64,000 nt of DNA, from assembly GCA_036522515.1 (NCBI GenBank), contig DATDFQ010000028.1:18007-82006 (forward strand), read 5' to 3'. Numbering within the stretch: the first letter of the stretch is position 1; the number at the start of each line of letters is the position of its first letter. The notes beneath the pieces are model-generated. The model did not search any database and was not told the origin of the DNA. It worked only from the letters and a program-made list of their open reading frames with translations. This document shows positions 45,639 to 54,265 of the stretch, piece by piece. Both the position numbers and the translations under genes were made by a program. This stretch comes from Bacteroidota bacterium. Lineage in GTDB: Bacteria > Bacteroidota > Ignavibacteria > UBA10030 > SZUA-254.

Positions 45639-47015
45639 TCATCGCAGCAACGGAGAATGATCCTCGCTGATTTTTCCCTCCCGGACGACGTCCTGGATCT
45701 TGTAGGTCCCGAGCTTTCGCGCTTTGAGAAAACCGGACCAGGCGGCTTCGGCGAAACGCCCGTTCCGGAGAAGGTCGAAGAGCCATTGGTCTGTGTACGC
45801 GGGGTCGTCCTGCTTGATCCCAGCTTGAATCTCCAGCAGCCATTTCCGGTTGAAGTACTCATGAGAGCCGATCGGGGGCGAGATGATGAGGGGAATCCCG
45901 AGGGCGCAATAGAATGAGAGTTCGCTCGGTTTCGTCCAGAGGATATCCGTGGTGCGGAGCGCTTCGTTGAAGAGCGAGTAGTACTGTTCGAACGAGTCGC
46001 CGTAGACAATCTCCACGTTCCGGGAGGCCGCTTCTCCGAGTTGCCGCTGTACGTCGCGGAAGTATTCGCGGACCAGCGGCACCGATCCCGCCGCCAGTTT
46101 CAGCCTGATCTCTCCCGCCTCCAGCTTCTTCCGCAGGCTCAGCGCGATCTCCCTGCCAATTTCCTTCTGTGCCCCGGCCCCGCCGACCGCAAAGGTGAGC
46201 GTCAGCGTCCGGTCCGGCCTGTGAACGCAAGCCTCACTCCCGAGAATGTACTCCACATTCCTTCCGTGGAGCGGCCAGAAGCGCTTGTTCGGGTCGAGGT
46301 AGTGCAACCGTTGCCCGAGGTCGGCCTTGAGAGTCGGGAGGTTTCTTCCCCCGAGAAGTTGTTCCGGAAGCGGAAACCCCGTGAGGACGATGCGGTCATA
46401 AGGGACTCCGTAGGTTTGGAGCCGCTGCGCGGCCCTGCCGCAGGGGGCCAGGTACGTGATCGTGCTTTCCAACGGGTCCTTTGCGACCCAGACCCGATTG
46501 ATATCGGCGTCACAAATGATACAGTAGATGGGCTGCACTCCGCTCATCTCGGCCGCAATCGCCGGCGCATAAAAAGATGTGAGCAGCGGCAGCGGGTGCC
46601 CGGAGACTTTGTTCAGTATTCCCGTGCAGAGTCCGGAGCGGATCGCGGAGAGGAGCATGCGCACCTGGAACGTGCTTCCGGACAGGTTTCTGATCGGGTA
46701 GAGCGAGGGGATGTAAAGGAACTGGTTCAAAATCTTGAAGAGGTACTTTCCGATTCCCGGTATTCCGGTCGCGCGGGAGAATTTCGTATGGACCGCGAGC
46801 ATCCTGTTCCAGAGCTTTTTCTCTTTTGGGGTCGAGTCGTCATTCACCCCGAGTGTAATGATCGACTCGTGGGCGATCGCCTGCAAAGGATATACCGCGC
46901 GGAGGTGCCCGTATCCCATGTCGGCTGCAACAAGCCAGACCTTGCCGGCCTCACGGGCGAAAGAGTCCGATTGTTGCCCCGGGTTGGCGCCGGCCGATTT
47001 TGTCATTCGTCCCAT
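45639..47015 (-). CDS. Glycosyltransferase-like protein (GT-B, MGDG-synthase/MurG-like)
   Basis: 458 residues. The N-terminus VWLVAADMGYGHLRAVYPL recalls the glycine-rich acceptor loop of MGDG synthase and MurG, and GIPLIISPPIGSHEYFNRKWL near the end matches the C-terminal donor-binding half of GT28 enzymes. FAVGGAGAQKEIG lies at the start of the second Rossmann domain. No exact family is recognised. It follows the sulfatase-fold gene directly; the four genes probably make or decorate a glycolipid. Confidence 0.65.
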   Translation of the reverse strand: MGRMTKSAGANPGQQSDSFAREAGKVWLVAADMGYGHLRAVYPLQAIAHESIITLGVNDDSTPKEKKLWNRMLAVHTKFSRATGIPGIGKYLFKILNQFLYIPSLYPIRNLSGSTFQVRMLLSAIRSGLCTGILNKVSGHPLPLLTSFYAPAIAAEMSGVQPIYCIICDADINRVWVAKDPLESTITYLAPCGRAAQRLQTYGVPYDRIVLTGFPLPEQLLGGRNLPTLKADLGQRLHYLDPNKRFWPLHGRNVEYILGSEACVHRPDRTLTLTFAVGGAGAQKEIGREIALSLRKKLEAGEIRLKLAAGSVPLVREYFRDVQRQLGEAASRNVEIVYGDSFEQYYSLFNEALRTTDILWTKPSELSFYCALGIPLIISPPIGSHEYFNRKWLLEIQAGIKQDDPAYTDQWLFDLLRNGRFAEAAWSGFLKARKLGTYKIQDVVREGKISEDHSPLLR

Positions 47016-48455
47016 TTACCTGAGTGTGTTCAAGAGTTTACTGAGCGCATTGAAGGAGGAATCCTTCAACAGGGGGAGTTTCGCCCCGAACTCCGAATCA
47101 AAGACGATTCGAAACGTGTTCACGGATCGTGTGGAATCGGTCAGGAGGGAATAGTCCCTGTTCGGGAAGTAGAACGCCGAAAGAATGTCGAACTGCTCGG
47201 CCATCTTCTGCGGACCCTCCAGAAAACGGTAGCCATGATCCCCCTGGATGATGATGATCGCGGCGCCGTTCGATGCTTCCCTGATCGTATCGGCGAGCCG
47301 AAGCATCAACCGGTGGGAGTAAACGGCCTGCCCGAGGTAGCCCCCCATGTCCTGTGCATCCATGACACCCGATGGTTTCAGGGTTCCCTTCTCATCGATG
47401 AAGGCCGGTGTGTGAGGGACAAAAAAGTGCGCGTACACAAATTTGGGCGGCGCGTTTTTCTGCCCGGTGAGCAACGCGAGGGAATCGAGCATCGTTGCCA
47501 GGAGGTTTGAGTGAAGGGCCCTGTACGTTGTGTAGGTGTAATTCGCCGCCCTGTCGACCAGGAAATAAAAAAGAGTCTTGTCCCAGATCGTATACTGAAT
47601 CACCGAACCGAGCTTCGGCAGGCCGTTGACCGTCAGGAACGATAGATTGTGGACCGTGTATCCGTTCGATGCGAAGATGTTCATGACCCCGGACGTGATC
47701 GACTGGGGGAACTCCTCGCCGAACGTATCGGCGGAGTACCCGCTCAGATAATTCATATTCAACGTCGATGCGATCGAATAGGGGGTGAGATTATAGTTCG
47801 ACCGGTTATGCGTGCCGACGAAAAACCCCCGCTGCCGGAGCGCCTGTTGGACCGAATCGTTCTGATAGCCCCAGTACCGGCGGAGGCTGCTCGGGCTTGT
47901 CTCGGAATCGAAAATCAGAAAATAGACGTCAGGCTTATCCTTCCCCGCGCGGATGGTATCGGCGTATTCGGGGGGTATGACATGCACGCCGGGCCTGCCC
48001 TGATAGTACACCACGATATCCATGATCATCAGGGCCGAGACGAACACCAGGGCAAACGTGCCGATCTTCGCGGATGCTTCACGCCGGGACTTGAAGATCC
48101 AGCCGGCTCCGAGCGAAACGAGGAACGCGAGGAGGATGAAGAACGTGTTGTTCTTGTTCCAGAAGTAACTCCGGACAAAGGAGGCGATCGCCGGGCTGCC
48201 TATCACCTCGTCCCGGAAGTAGCCGTAAAAGAGCGTCATGGTCAGGACAAGCGACGCGAACAGAAGGTTCAGGGGAGGCTGAGCCCGGCGGAAGAGCAGC
48301 ACGAGGCCGTACGCGTAAATCAGAATGACGAGCGCCGTGAGCGCGATCGTGGGGAGCCGCAGCGAATCCAAACCGCGCCGGAAGAAGATCGAATGAACGA
48401 CAGAATAGATCGCGAGCGCGCCGGGAAGAAGAAAAAGAGAAGGAAATTTTCTCAC
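47016..48455 (-). CDS. Membrane sulfatase-fold enzyme (LTA-synthase-like)
   Basis: 479 residues. Five predicted helices fill the first 155 residues; the rest is an alkaline-phosphatase/sulfatase fold with DVYFLIFDSETSP (metal Asp), TPYSIASTLNMNYL (likely nucleophile Thr/Ser), YAHFFVPHTP and IIQGDHGYR (metal Asp/His). The architecture matches phosphoglycerol or phosphoethanolamine transferases that modify envelope polymers. The substrate is unknown. Confidence 0.78.
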   Translation of the reverse strand: MRKFPSLFLLPGALAIYSVVHSIFFRRGLDSLRLPTIALTALVILIYAYGLVLLFRRAQPPLNLLFASLVLTMTLFYGYFRDEVIGSPAIASFVRSYFWNKNNTFFILLAFLVSLGAGWIFKSRREASAKIGTFALVFVSALMIMDIVVYYQGRPGVHVIPPEYADTIRAGKDKPDVYFLIFDSETSPSSLRRYWGYQNDSVQQALRQRGFFVGTHNRSNYNLTPYSIASTLNMNYLSGYSADTFGEEFPQSITSGVMNIFASNGYTVHNLSFLTVNGLPKLGSVIQYTIWDKTLFYFLVDRAANYTYTTYRALHSNLLATMLDSLALLTGQKNAPPKFVYAHFFVPHTPAFIDEKGTLKPSGVMDAQDMGGYLGQAVYSHRLMLRLADTIREASNGAAIIIIQGDHGYRFLEGPQKMAEQFDILSAFYFPNRDYSLLTDSTRSVNTFRIVFDSEFGAKLPLLKDSSFNALSKLLNTLR

Positions 48456-48471
48456 TGAGACGGAGCGAGGA

Positions 48472-49860
48472 TTATTTCTTCTTCAGTGATTTCATCAGGT
48501 AGATGACCCGCGTCCCGGTTCCGGTCGGGTACTGCCCGAGAGTTTGATAGTGCCGGCCGAATGCCTCCTCAAAGTTTGCGGCGGAATACTCATCGTGCCT
48601 TCTCTCCTTGAACGAAAGAAGCTCGGCCACGCGGGGATCATCCTTTTCCAGGAATTCAATCAGGAGGTGGCCCGCGAGGCCGCTCCAGAGGTTTGCGATC
48701 AGGTCAAAGCTGATATTCTGCGAGATCGCGAGGTGGTGGACGACCGCGAAGGCGACGATCAGATCCGGTTCGCTTCGCCGGAGAAAGGAGTGCCGTTCTT
48801 CGTTGGCCCATCCCAGACCCGGCGACGGGTCGGCGATGTTAAGAAACAGGGGATGGATGTGAGAGTCCTTGCCGCCCCTGGCGATCCGGTAATTCTCGTC
48901 CACGCAGCCGGTGTCCCCGTCGAGTGAAATCACCTCGATTTGCTTTTCGGAGAAGAGCCGGCTGAATTCCCCGTTATTTGCCCCGATATCCCATACCAGC
49001 CTCGGCTTGACGGCGGTGATGGCCGTTTCGACAATTTCCCTCTTCGTTCTCCGGTATTCTTCGTCGCTAGAGTCCTTATAGTATGCGGCCCATGGGGTCG
49101 TTTTTTTCGGAGGTTTGAGGCGGAGGACCGCTGTCGTGAGGCTCTCTGTCAACCCAAGGAGCGAATTGATGGAAACAGTCCGAACGGCCTTTCCCTTTCC
49201 GGCCCCCCGGCTGGCGTACTTCCGGTGGAACCTTGAGTGAAGATGGACGTGCATGAAGAGTGTGAGCGAGAAATAACTCCTGAAGGGAAGGAGGTCCGAC
49301 CCGAGATCGATCGGGACGCCGTCGAGGAAGGACCTCAGGAGGAGATTCAACCTGCCGTCGACGTAACTCATCAGCGCGAGGGGGACCAGGAATTGCTCGC
49401 AAAACTGCTTATAGGCGGCCCACGGTTTGATCTCGGCGCCGATTTGAATGAACGACAGCGTATCGATGAGGCAGGGTTTCCCATCGACGAACTGGATGTT
49501 GAACGCCGATGCGTCTTTCAAAATCATGCCGCGCGGAATGGCAAGCCGCTGAATCTCAAGCGTGGCCAGCGCGGCGTCTTTCAGCTGATTGAACGACCAT
49601 TCGAAGGGAAAGCTGATGAACCCGACCTGCTCAGGACGAATGACTCTGTTGTTGAGCCCGGGAATCACGTCGAACTGCTTGAGATCCACCTCCTGATGCC
49701 CGATCAACAATCCCTTTGAGGTCAGGGTCTCATACAACCCCGAGCTCAGGAAAAAGTCATACTGCTCCTGGAAGGAGATGTCGATATGGCGGTAGACGGT
49801 TCCCTGGTGGGTGAAAACATATCCCCCTTCGTCCCGAAAGGAGGAACTATTTCGTTCCAT
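48472..49860 (-). CDS. Two-domain protein: kinase-like N-terminus and SAM methyltransferase
   Basis: 462 residues. The N-terminal half has ILKDASAFNIQFVDGKPCLID (Asp116, Asn121 and Asp133), which resembles the catalytic and metal motifs of aminoglycoside or lipopolysaccharide kinases. The C-terminal half is a class I methyltransferase with VWDIGANNGEFS (289-300), SLDGD and FAVVHHLAISQNI. Nodulation protein NoeA has similar length and make-up, a recollection I cannot check. It precedes the sulfatase gene and overlaps the YLDPGTGS gene by 14 bases. Confidence 0.72.
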   Translation of the reverse strand: MERNSSSFRDEGGYVFTHQGTVYRHIDISFQEQYDFFLSSGLYETLTSKGLLIGHQEVDLKQFDVIPGLNNRVIRPEQVGFISFPFEWSFNQLKDAALATLEIQRLAIPRGMILKDASAFNIQFVDGKPCLIDTLSFIQIGAEIKPWAAYKQFCEQFLVPLALMSYVDGRLNLLLRSFLDGVPIDLGSDLLPFRSYFSLTLFMHVHLHSRFHRKYASRGAGKGKAVRTVSINSLLGLTESLTTAVLRLKPPKKTTPWAAYYKDSSDEEYRRTKREIVETAITAVKPRLVWDIGANNGEFSRLFSEKQIEVISLDGDTGCVDENYRIARGGKDSHIHPLFLNIADPSPGLGWANEERHSFLRRSEPDLIVAFAVVHHLAISQNISFDLIANLWSGLAGHLLIEFLEKDDPRVAELLSFKERRHDEYSAANFEEAFGRHYQTLGQYPTGTGTRVIYLMKSLKKK

Positions 49861-50029
49861 TATTCCTTTTCAGGTACTTGAAAAACCTCGAGAGGGATCC
49901 CTTTATCCTGTGAGAGAAGAAGAAGAGAAGAGCGGTGACTCCCGCGATCGCCAGCTGAAAAAGATAGCTCCCTGTCCCCGGATCAAGGTATTGCGCAAAT
50001 ACCGGGTGATTGAATATGAGCATGCACAT
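49847..50029 (-). CDS. Small YLDPGTGS membrane protein
   Basis: 60 residues with QYLDPGTGSYLFQ (13-25), a helix (about 25-40) and a basic tail (IKGSLSRFFKYLKRNN). The YLDPGTGS motif is conserved in small proteins found with envelope glycolipid and sulfatase genes. It heads the four-gene cluster. The N-terminus is a short signal-like stretch; the ATG at 50029 has GAGAAAG upstream. Confidence 0.65.
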   Translation of the reverse strand: MCMLIFNHPVFAQYLDPGTGSYLFQLAIAGVTALLFFFSHRIKGSLSRFFKYLKRNNGTK

Positions 50030-50160
50030 CTCACTTTCTCTACGCTACGGGTGAACGGTGAGGGGTATCCCTCCGGCCGTGTGAGTACGAGCGTAAATTT
50101 AGTCAGAATGCCGCTCATTGGCAAACCGCCCGGGTAATCGTTAGTTCCCCATTTTGATTT

Positions 50161-50272
50161 TGTCATCCTGAGCACATTCGCTTCGCTCAGTGTAAACTCC
50201 GCGAAGGATCTCCCTCCAGTTGAAAGCCAGAATGCCAGATCCTTCGGTCGCTACGCTCCCTCAGGATGACAA
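50161..50272. repeat. Family B double repeat
   Basis: TGTCATCCTGAGCACATTCG to GCGAAGGATC (50161-50210) facing CCAGATCCTTCGGTCG to CAGGATGACA (50236-50270). Mirror image of the 16837-16939 arrangement. It occupies most of the 258-base gap between the envelope cluster and the YCII gene. Confidence 0.85.
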
Positions 50273-50287
50273 ATAACGGGGAAATGT

Positions 50288-50710
50288 CTATCTCCCGTTG
50301 AGCTTCTCCACTTCCAGGCGTAGGCGCTCCTCCTGATGACGCAGTTCGGGGGTGAACTCTTCGCCGAAATCCTCCGCCTCGAAGACCTGCCGGATTTCCA
50401 CTTCGGTCTCTTCGAACGGGGCGCGCTTGAGCCAGTTGATCGCCTCATCCATCGACTTCACCTTCCATATCCAGAAACCCGCCACCAGATCTTTGGTTTC
50501 GGCGAACGGCCCACCGACGACGGTCTGCTTCCCTTCCGAAAACCTGACGCGCACTCCTTTGGAACTCGCATGCAGACCCTCGCCCGCGAGCATGACGCCG
50601 GCTTTCACCAGTTCCTCGTTAAACTTTCCCATTTCGGCAAGAAGCTTCTTGTCGGGCAGAACCCCCGCTTCGGAGTCCTTGTTGGCCTTGACTATCACCA
50701 TGAATCGCAT
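50288..50710 (-). CDS. YCII/DGPF-domain protein
   Basis: 140 residues of the YCII-related (DGPF) family with FMVIVKANKDSEAG, VVGGPFAETKDLVAGFWIWKVKSMDEAINWL and VEIRQVFEAEDFGEE. The dimeric alpha-beta barrel family is often near sigma factor genes of the ECF type, but none is here. The function is unknown. AGGAGG lies 8 bases before the ATG. Confidence 0.85.
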   Translation of the reverse strand: MRFMVIVKANKDSEAGVLPDKKLLAEMGKFNEELVKAGVMLAGEGLHASSKGVRVRFSEGKQTVVGGPFAETKDLVAGFWIWKVKSMDEAINWLKRAPFEETEVEIRQVFEAEDFGEEFTPELRHQEERLRLEVEKLNGR

Positions 50711-50902
50711 GATTGGACCTCCTTCTTGTTGTGAGCCTGGCCGTCCGGGAGCTCTTGATCCGGACTGGCCCGGCCCGATGATTGAGTTGTGGCTTCAGCA
50801 GTTAGCAGTGCGACAGGACACAAGATCGAAAACGCCGGGGACGATTAAAAAATTCCAGCTGGTCAGGGGTGCGGGGGGGAGCTGGAACCTGGGGTGAGAT
50901 TG

Positions 50903-51739
50903 TCAATTCAGGGCAAGTTCAGGGGACCGACCCGTCCTCGGGGAATCGGGTGCGTCGGAGGTTTCAGCGGATTCTTGCCGGAGGGGAGGCGAGTATATTC
51001 CGAGGTGGACGGTCCCGTTCCGGATACTGAGATAGGTTGGGGGGAATTCGGTCCAGCACCCCCCGTTCACATAGGTGACGCCGCCCTCCGTCATTTGCTC
51101 GGCGAAATGAGTATGCCCGCAGCAGACGATTCGGGCGTTCTTCGATCTTGCGTAGGCGACGGATTCGACTCGGATCTTCTCGATGCACCGGAGAAACACC
51201 TTTGTGTTGCTCTTCGCGAACCGGGCGAAACGGTGGGTCCGGTCGATCCACTGCAGCAACCGGTACAGAAGGTCCCCGAGGAGTGTGATCGTCGGGTACA
51301 TGCTGATAAAGTCATCAAACTGGTGACCATGGAGAACCAGCACGGAAGCCGCGCCGCTCATAAATGTGTATTCATCCCTTACGTCGACTCCGAGGAGATG
51401 AGAGATCGGGTCCGCCGGTCCGTCATGGTTCCCGCAAACCCATGTGATGGGAACCGTGTCCGATAATTTTCGAATCAAAGAGAGGACTTTCCAATGGCGT
51501 TTGTTCAGCCGGCGAAAATCGATGGAATCGAAGACATCTCCGTTCAGAATCAGTCGCGTTGGAGGAAACTCCGAGTGCTGAAGCTCCTGGAGAAACTCGA
51601 TGAGGAGTTTGTCCTGGCAGAGAGAGCTGCCGAGGTGCAAATCGGAAATGATGATCGCATCGGCGGGCGACCGGCCGAACGGGGCATAGGGGAGGAGAGG
51701 GCAGGTTCTGTCAAAGATCTCCAGAAAATATCCTTTCAA
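50903..51739 (-). CDS. Metallophosphoesterase, LpxH-like, TTG start
   Basis: 278 residues. Dimetal motifs: ISDLHLGS, LNGDVFD, CGNHDG, LHGHQFD and CGHTHFAE. This pattern is that of UDP-2,3-diacylglucosamine hydrolase relatives. Start TTG at 51739 (MKGYFLEIFD), no ATG upstream in frame. Its start lies inside a 27-residue ORF read in another frame (51711-51794), hinting at coupled translation. The Pro/Ser-rich C-terminal 25 residues are likely disordered. Confidence 0.82.
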   Translation of the reverse strand: MKGYFLEIFDRTCPLLPYAPFGRSPADAIIISDLHLGSSLCQDKLLIEFLQELQHSEFPPTRLILNGDVFDSIDFRRLNKRHWKVLSLIRKLSDTVPITWVCGNHDGPADPISHLLGVDVRDEYTFMSGAASVLVLHGHQFDDFISMYPTITLLGDLLYRLLQWIDRTHRFARFAKSNTKVFLRCIEKIRVESVAYARSKNARIVCCGHTHFAEQMTEGGVTYVNGGCWTEFPPTYLSIRNGTVHLGIYSPPLRQESAETSDAPDSPRTGRSPELALN

Positions 51740-51794
51740 ATGTGTCGAATAGTTCGCGCTTCAGTTTCTTCTGAACCTTGTGATGCCTGCTCAT
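51711..51794 (-). CDS. Possible 27-residue leader ORF of the phosphoesterase
   Basis: ATG at 51794, TGA at 51713-51711, with GGAG four bases before the ATG. The peptide (MSRHHKVQKKLKRELF then DTFERIFSGDL) is basic and helical. It overlaps the first 29 bases of the TTG-starting phosphoesterase gene. No family is recognised and the evidence is positional only. Confidence 0.35.
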   Translation of the reverse strand: MSRHHKVQKKLKRELFDTFERIFSGDL

Positions 51795-51877
51795 CCTTCT
51801 CCAATTTAGGATATTATGTTACCAGGATATGACCCCATTGTTACTATTGCGTGAATAAGCCGGTTCCGTTTGATTGC

Positions 51878-51906
51878 TTGATAATAGTGGGGATTTTGAT
51901 TAGTTT
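51878..51906 (+). promoter_or_regulatory. Possible promoter of the DUF1624 gene
   Basis: TTGATA (51878-51883), a 17-base spacer and TAGTTT (51901-51906) in an AT-rich stretch 43 bases before the ATG at 51949. Moderate match only. Confidence 0.4.
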
Positions 51907-51948
51907 ATCGGGAATTTTCCTTCCCGCCAGAACAACGACACCGGCAAC

Positions 51949-53163
51949 ATGTCCGACAAGGAACAGCAACCCGCCCAGACAGCGTCCCGCATCGGGTCGA
52001 TCGACCTGATCCGCGGCGCAGTGATGATCCTGATGGCGATCGATCATGTTCGCGTCTTTTCAGGAATCCCTGCGGGCGGCCCCGTGCCCGGGGTCTTCTT
52101 TACCCGTTGGGTCACGCACTTCTGCGCCCCGGCATTCTTCTTCCTTGCGGGGACGAGCGCCTTCTTCTACGCGAGGAAGCACGGCGATCTCTCAAAGCAC
52201 CTGCTGGTTCGCGGCAGTTGGCTCGTCTTCCTCGAACTGACATTCCTCCGGCTCGCCTGGACGTTCAATTTCGATTTCGCGCACTACGAAATGGCGGGTG
52301 TCGTTTGGGCCCTGGGATGGTGCATGATCCTCATGGCGGGACTGGTGAAGCTGCCGCCCAAACTCGTCGGCATCATCGGAGTACTCATCATCGGATGCCA
52401 TAACCTTCTGGATCCGCACCTGGGAGATCTGACCCCCGCCATGCTCAACAGCGGCTTCAGCGGGCTCTGGAAAATCCTGTACCTTTCTTTTTTTGCGGGA
52501 CCGGTCACGCTCGGAGAGAACGGTCCGAATCTCATCGTTCTCTATTCCATCGTCCCGTGGATTGGGGTCATGGCATCCGGATTTGCGTTCGGAAAGATCC
52601 TCATGCGGGAGCCCCGGGATCGGAACCGCGTTTGTCTGATCATCGGCCTCGGAGCGACGGCGCTGTTTGTGCTGCTTCGCGGTTTCAACATCTATGGCGA
52701 CCCGCGCCCGTGGAATCCCGCCGCTCAGGGATTCAACGGTGGGCCCCCGATGCCTCCGTTTCTTGCCTTCCTGAACACGACAAAGTACCCCGCGTCGCTT
52801 CTGTTCCTCCTGATGACGCTCGGCCCGACCATCGCGCTGATCCCCTTCGTGGAAGGCGCCCGGAACGCCTTTTCGCGATGGCTCACGATGTTCGGACGTG
52901 TCCCGTTTTTCTTCTATCTTCTCCACATCCCGCTGATCCATGCTCTTGCGCTTCTCGTTTCCTGGATCAGGTCCGGCGAAGTGAGCCCCTGGCTCTTCAC
53001 CAACCATCCGATGGGAAACCCGCCGCCTCCCGACGGCTACACCTGGAGTCTCCCGCTCCTCTATCTGGTCTGGGCGGCAGCGATCCTGATTCTCTTTTAT
53101 GCGTGCAGATGGTTTGCCGGACTCAAAGCCCGGAGGAGCGAGTGGTGGCTGGGGTATCTGTAG
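51949..53163 (+). CDS. DUF1624 / heparan-alpha-glucosaminide acetyltransferase-like membrane protein
   Basis: 404 residues with about ten membrane helices. RIGSIDLIRGAVMILMAIDHVR (14-35) is the family signature, with Asp/Arg and Asp-His in the first helix, and RVPFFFYLLHIPLIHALALL is near the end. Such proteins are related to acyltransferase-3 and HGSNAT families that transfer acetyl groups across a membrane. The stop TAG belongs to the family A repeat that follows. Substrate unknown. Confidence 0.82.
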   Translation: MSDKEQQPAQTASRIGSIDLIRGAVMILMAIDHVRVFSGIPAGGPVPGVFFTRWVTHFCAPAFFFLAGTSAFFYARKHGDLSKHLLVRGSWLVFLELTFLRLAWTFNFDFAHYEMAGVVWALGWCMILMAGLVKLPPKLVGIIGVLIIGCHNLLDPHLGDLTPAMLNSGFSGLWKILYLSFFAGPVTLGENGPNLIVLYSIVPWIGVMASGFAFGKILMREPRDRNRVCLIIGLGATALFVLLRGFNIYGDPRPWNPAAQGFNGGPPMPPFLAFLNTTKYPASLLFLLMTLGPTIALIPFVEGARNAFSRWLTMFGRVPFFFYLLHIPLIHALALLVSWIRSGEVSPWLFTNHPMGNPPPPDGYTWSLPLLYLVWAAAILILFYACRWFAGLKARRSEWWLGYL

Positions 53164-53410
53164 ACGCAGGCTTTAGCCTGCGTTAAACTCGACGATTAAG
53201 GTTTGGCAGGTTGTTCGATGTAGGGGCGACGCATGCGTCGCCCGAGAGGGTCATCGCATCATCTGAGCTTCCGGGCGGGGCATGCCCCGCCCCTACAACA
53301 GCCCGCAACCTGAAGGTTGCGGCTACCGAGGCCTCCGGCTCCTCGTTGCGCCGTAGAGCATGGGAACAAGACATTCTCTCGGGCTTGGTAGCCGCAGGCT
53401 TTAGCCTGCG
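53161..53410. repeat. Array of five family A palindromes
   Basis: The 429-base gap 53164-53592 before the peroxiredoxin gene is filled with repeats: TAGACGCAGGCTTTAGCCTG (53161-53180), GGGCGACGCATGCGTCGCCC (53224-53243), GGGCGGGGCATGCCCCGCCC (53273-53292), CGCAACCTGAAGGTTGCG (53304-53321), and GGTAGC plus CGCAGGCTTTAGCCTGCG (53387-53410). This is the densest array in the window. From 53411 to 53592 I see nothing else. Confidence 0.85.
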
Positions 53411-53592
53411 GTCTTTTGGTCCGGCAGTCGAATCTCAGCCTCCCCCGACGATTCGATCCTCTTGCATAATTCAGACCGATTCATTATCATTTGTTGAGTT
53501 TGGGAGTTCACCTGTTCTGCCATCCGTCGAGCCTTCGAAAGTAGTGTCGAGTATCTTTAAACCAAAAATCAATAATCAGGAAGGGACCCGTC

Positions 53593-54255
53593 ATGTCGCT
53601 GAGAATCAACGATGAAGCGCCCAATTTCACCGCCGCCACAACCCAGGGGAACATCAATTTCCACGAATGGATCGGCAACGGCTGGGCAATTCTCTTTTCA
53701 CATCCGAAGGATTTTACCCCGGTCTGCACGACCGAGCTGGGGTACATGGCGAAGCTCGAGCCGGAGTTTGCAAAACGCAATTGCAAAGTCATGGGACTGA
53801 GCGTCGATCCTGTCGAAAGCCACAAGGAATGGGAGAAAGACATCAGGGAGACGCAGGGGTACTCCGTGAACTACCCGATGATCGGTGACCGCGATCTGGC
53901 GGTCGCGAAACTCTATGACATGCTCCCTGCGACGGAATCGGGCACTTCGGAGGGGCGGACGCCTGTGACGAATCAAACCGTGCGCTCCGTCTTTATCGTA
54001 GGACCGGACAAGAAAATCAAGCTGACGCTGACCTATCCGATGACGACGGGCCGCAACTTCGACGAGATTTTGCGCGTCCTCGATTCGATGCAGCTGACCT
54101 CCAAGCACAAGGTTTCGACTCCCGTAAACTGGAGGCAGGGGGAAGACGTCATCATCGCCGGATCGGTCTCCGATGCAGAGGCGAAGGAGAAATACCCGGA
54201 TGGCTGGAAGACAGTCAAACCCTACCTCCGGGTAGTAAAGCAACCCGGCGCGTAG
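53593..54255 (+). CDS. 1-Cys peroxiredoxin (Prx6-type)
   Basis: 220 residues. Peroxidatic Cys is in DFTPVCTTELG (near residue 45), with DEAPNF and a 60-residue C-terminal Prx domain (TPVNWRQGEDVIIAG). The Prx6 class reduces hydrogen peroxide and alkyl peroxides with one active Cys. AGGAAGGG precedes the ATG. It starts a plus-strand run with the FAD enzyme 10 bases downstream. Confidence 0.94.
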   Translation: MSLRINDEAPNFTAATTQGNINFHEWIGNGWAILFSHPKDFTPVCTTELGYMAKLEPEFAKRNCKVMGLSVDPVESHKEWEKDIRETQGYSVNYPMIGDRDLAVAKLYDMLPATESGTSEGRTPVTNQTVRSVFIVGPDKKIKLTLTYPMTTGRNFDEILRVLDSMQLTSKHKVSTPVNWRQGEDVIIAGSVSDAEAKEKYPDGWKTVKPYLRVVKQPGA

Positions 54256-54265
54256 AACTCCGCCC

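Noticed and set aside
52192..53007. 271-codon minus-strand frame
   Set aside because: Antisense to the DUF1624 membrane gene, charged and repetitive, no motif.
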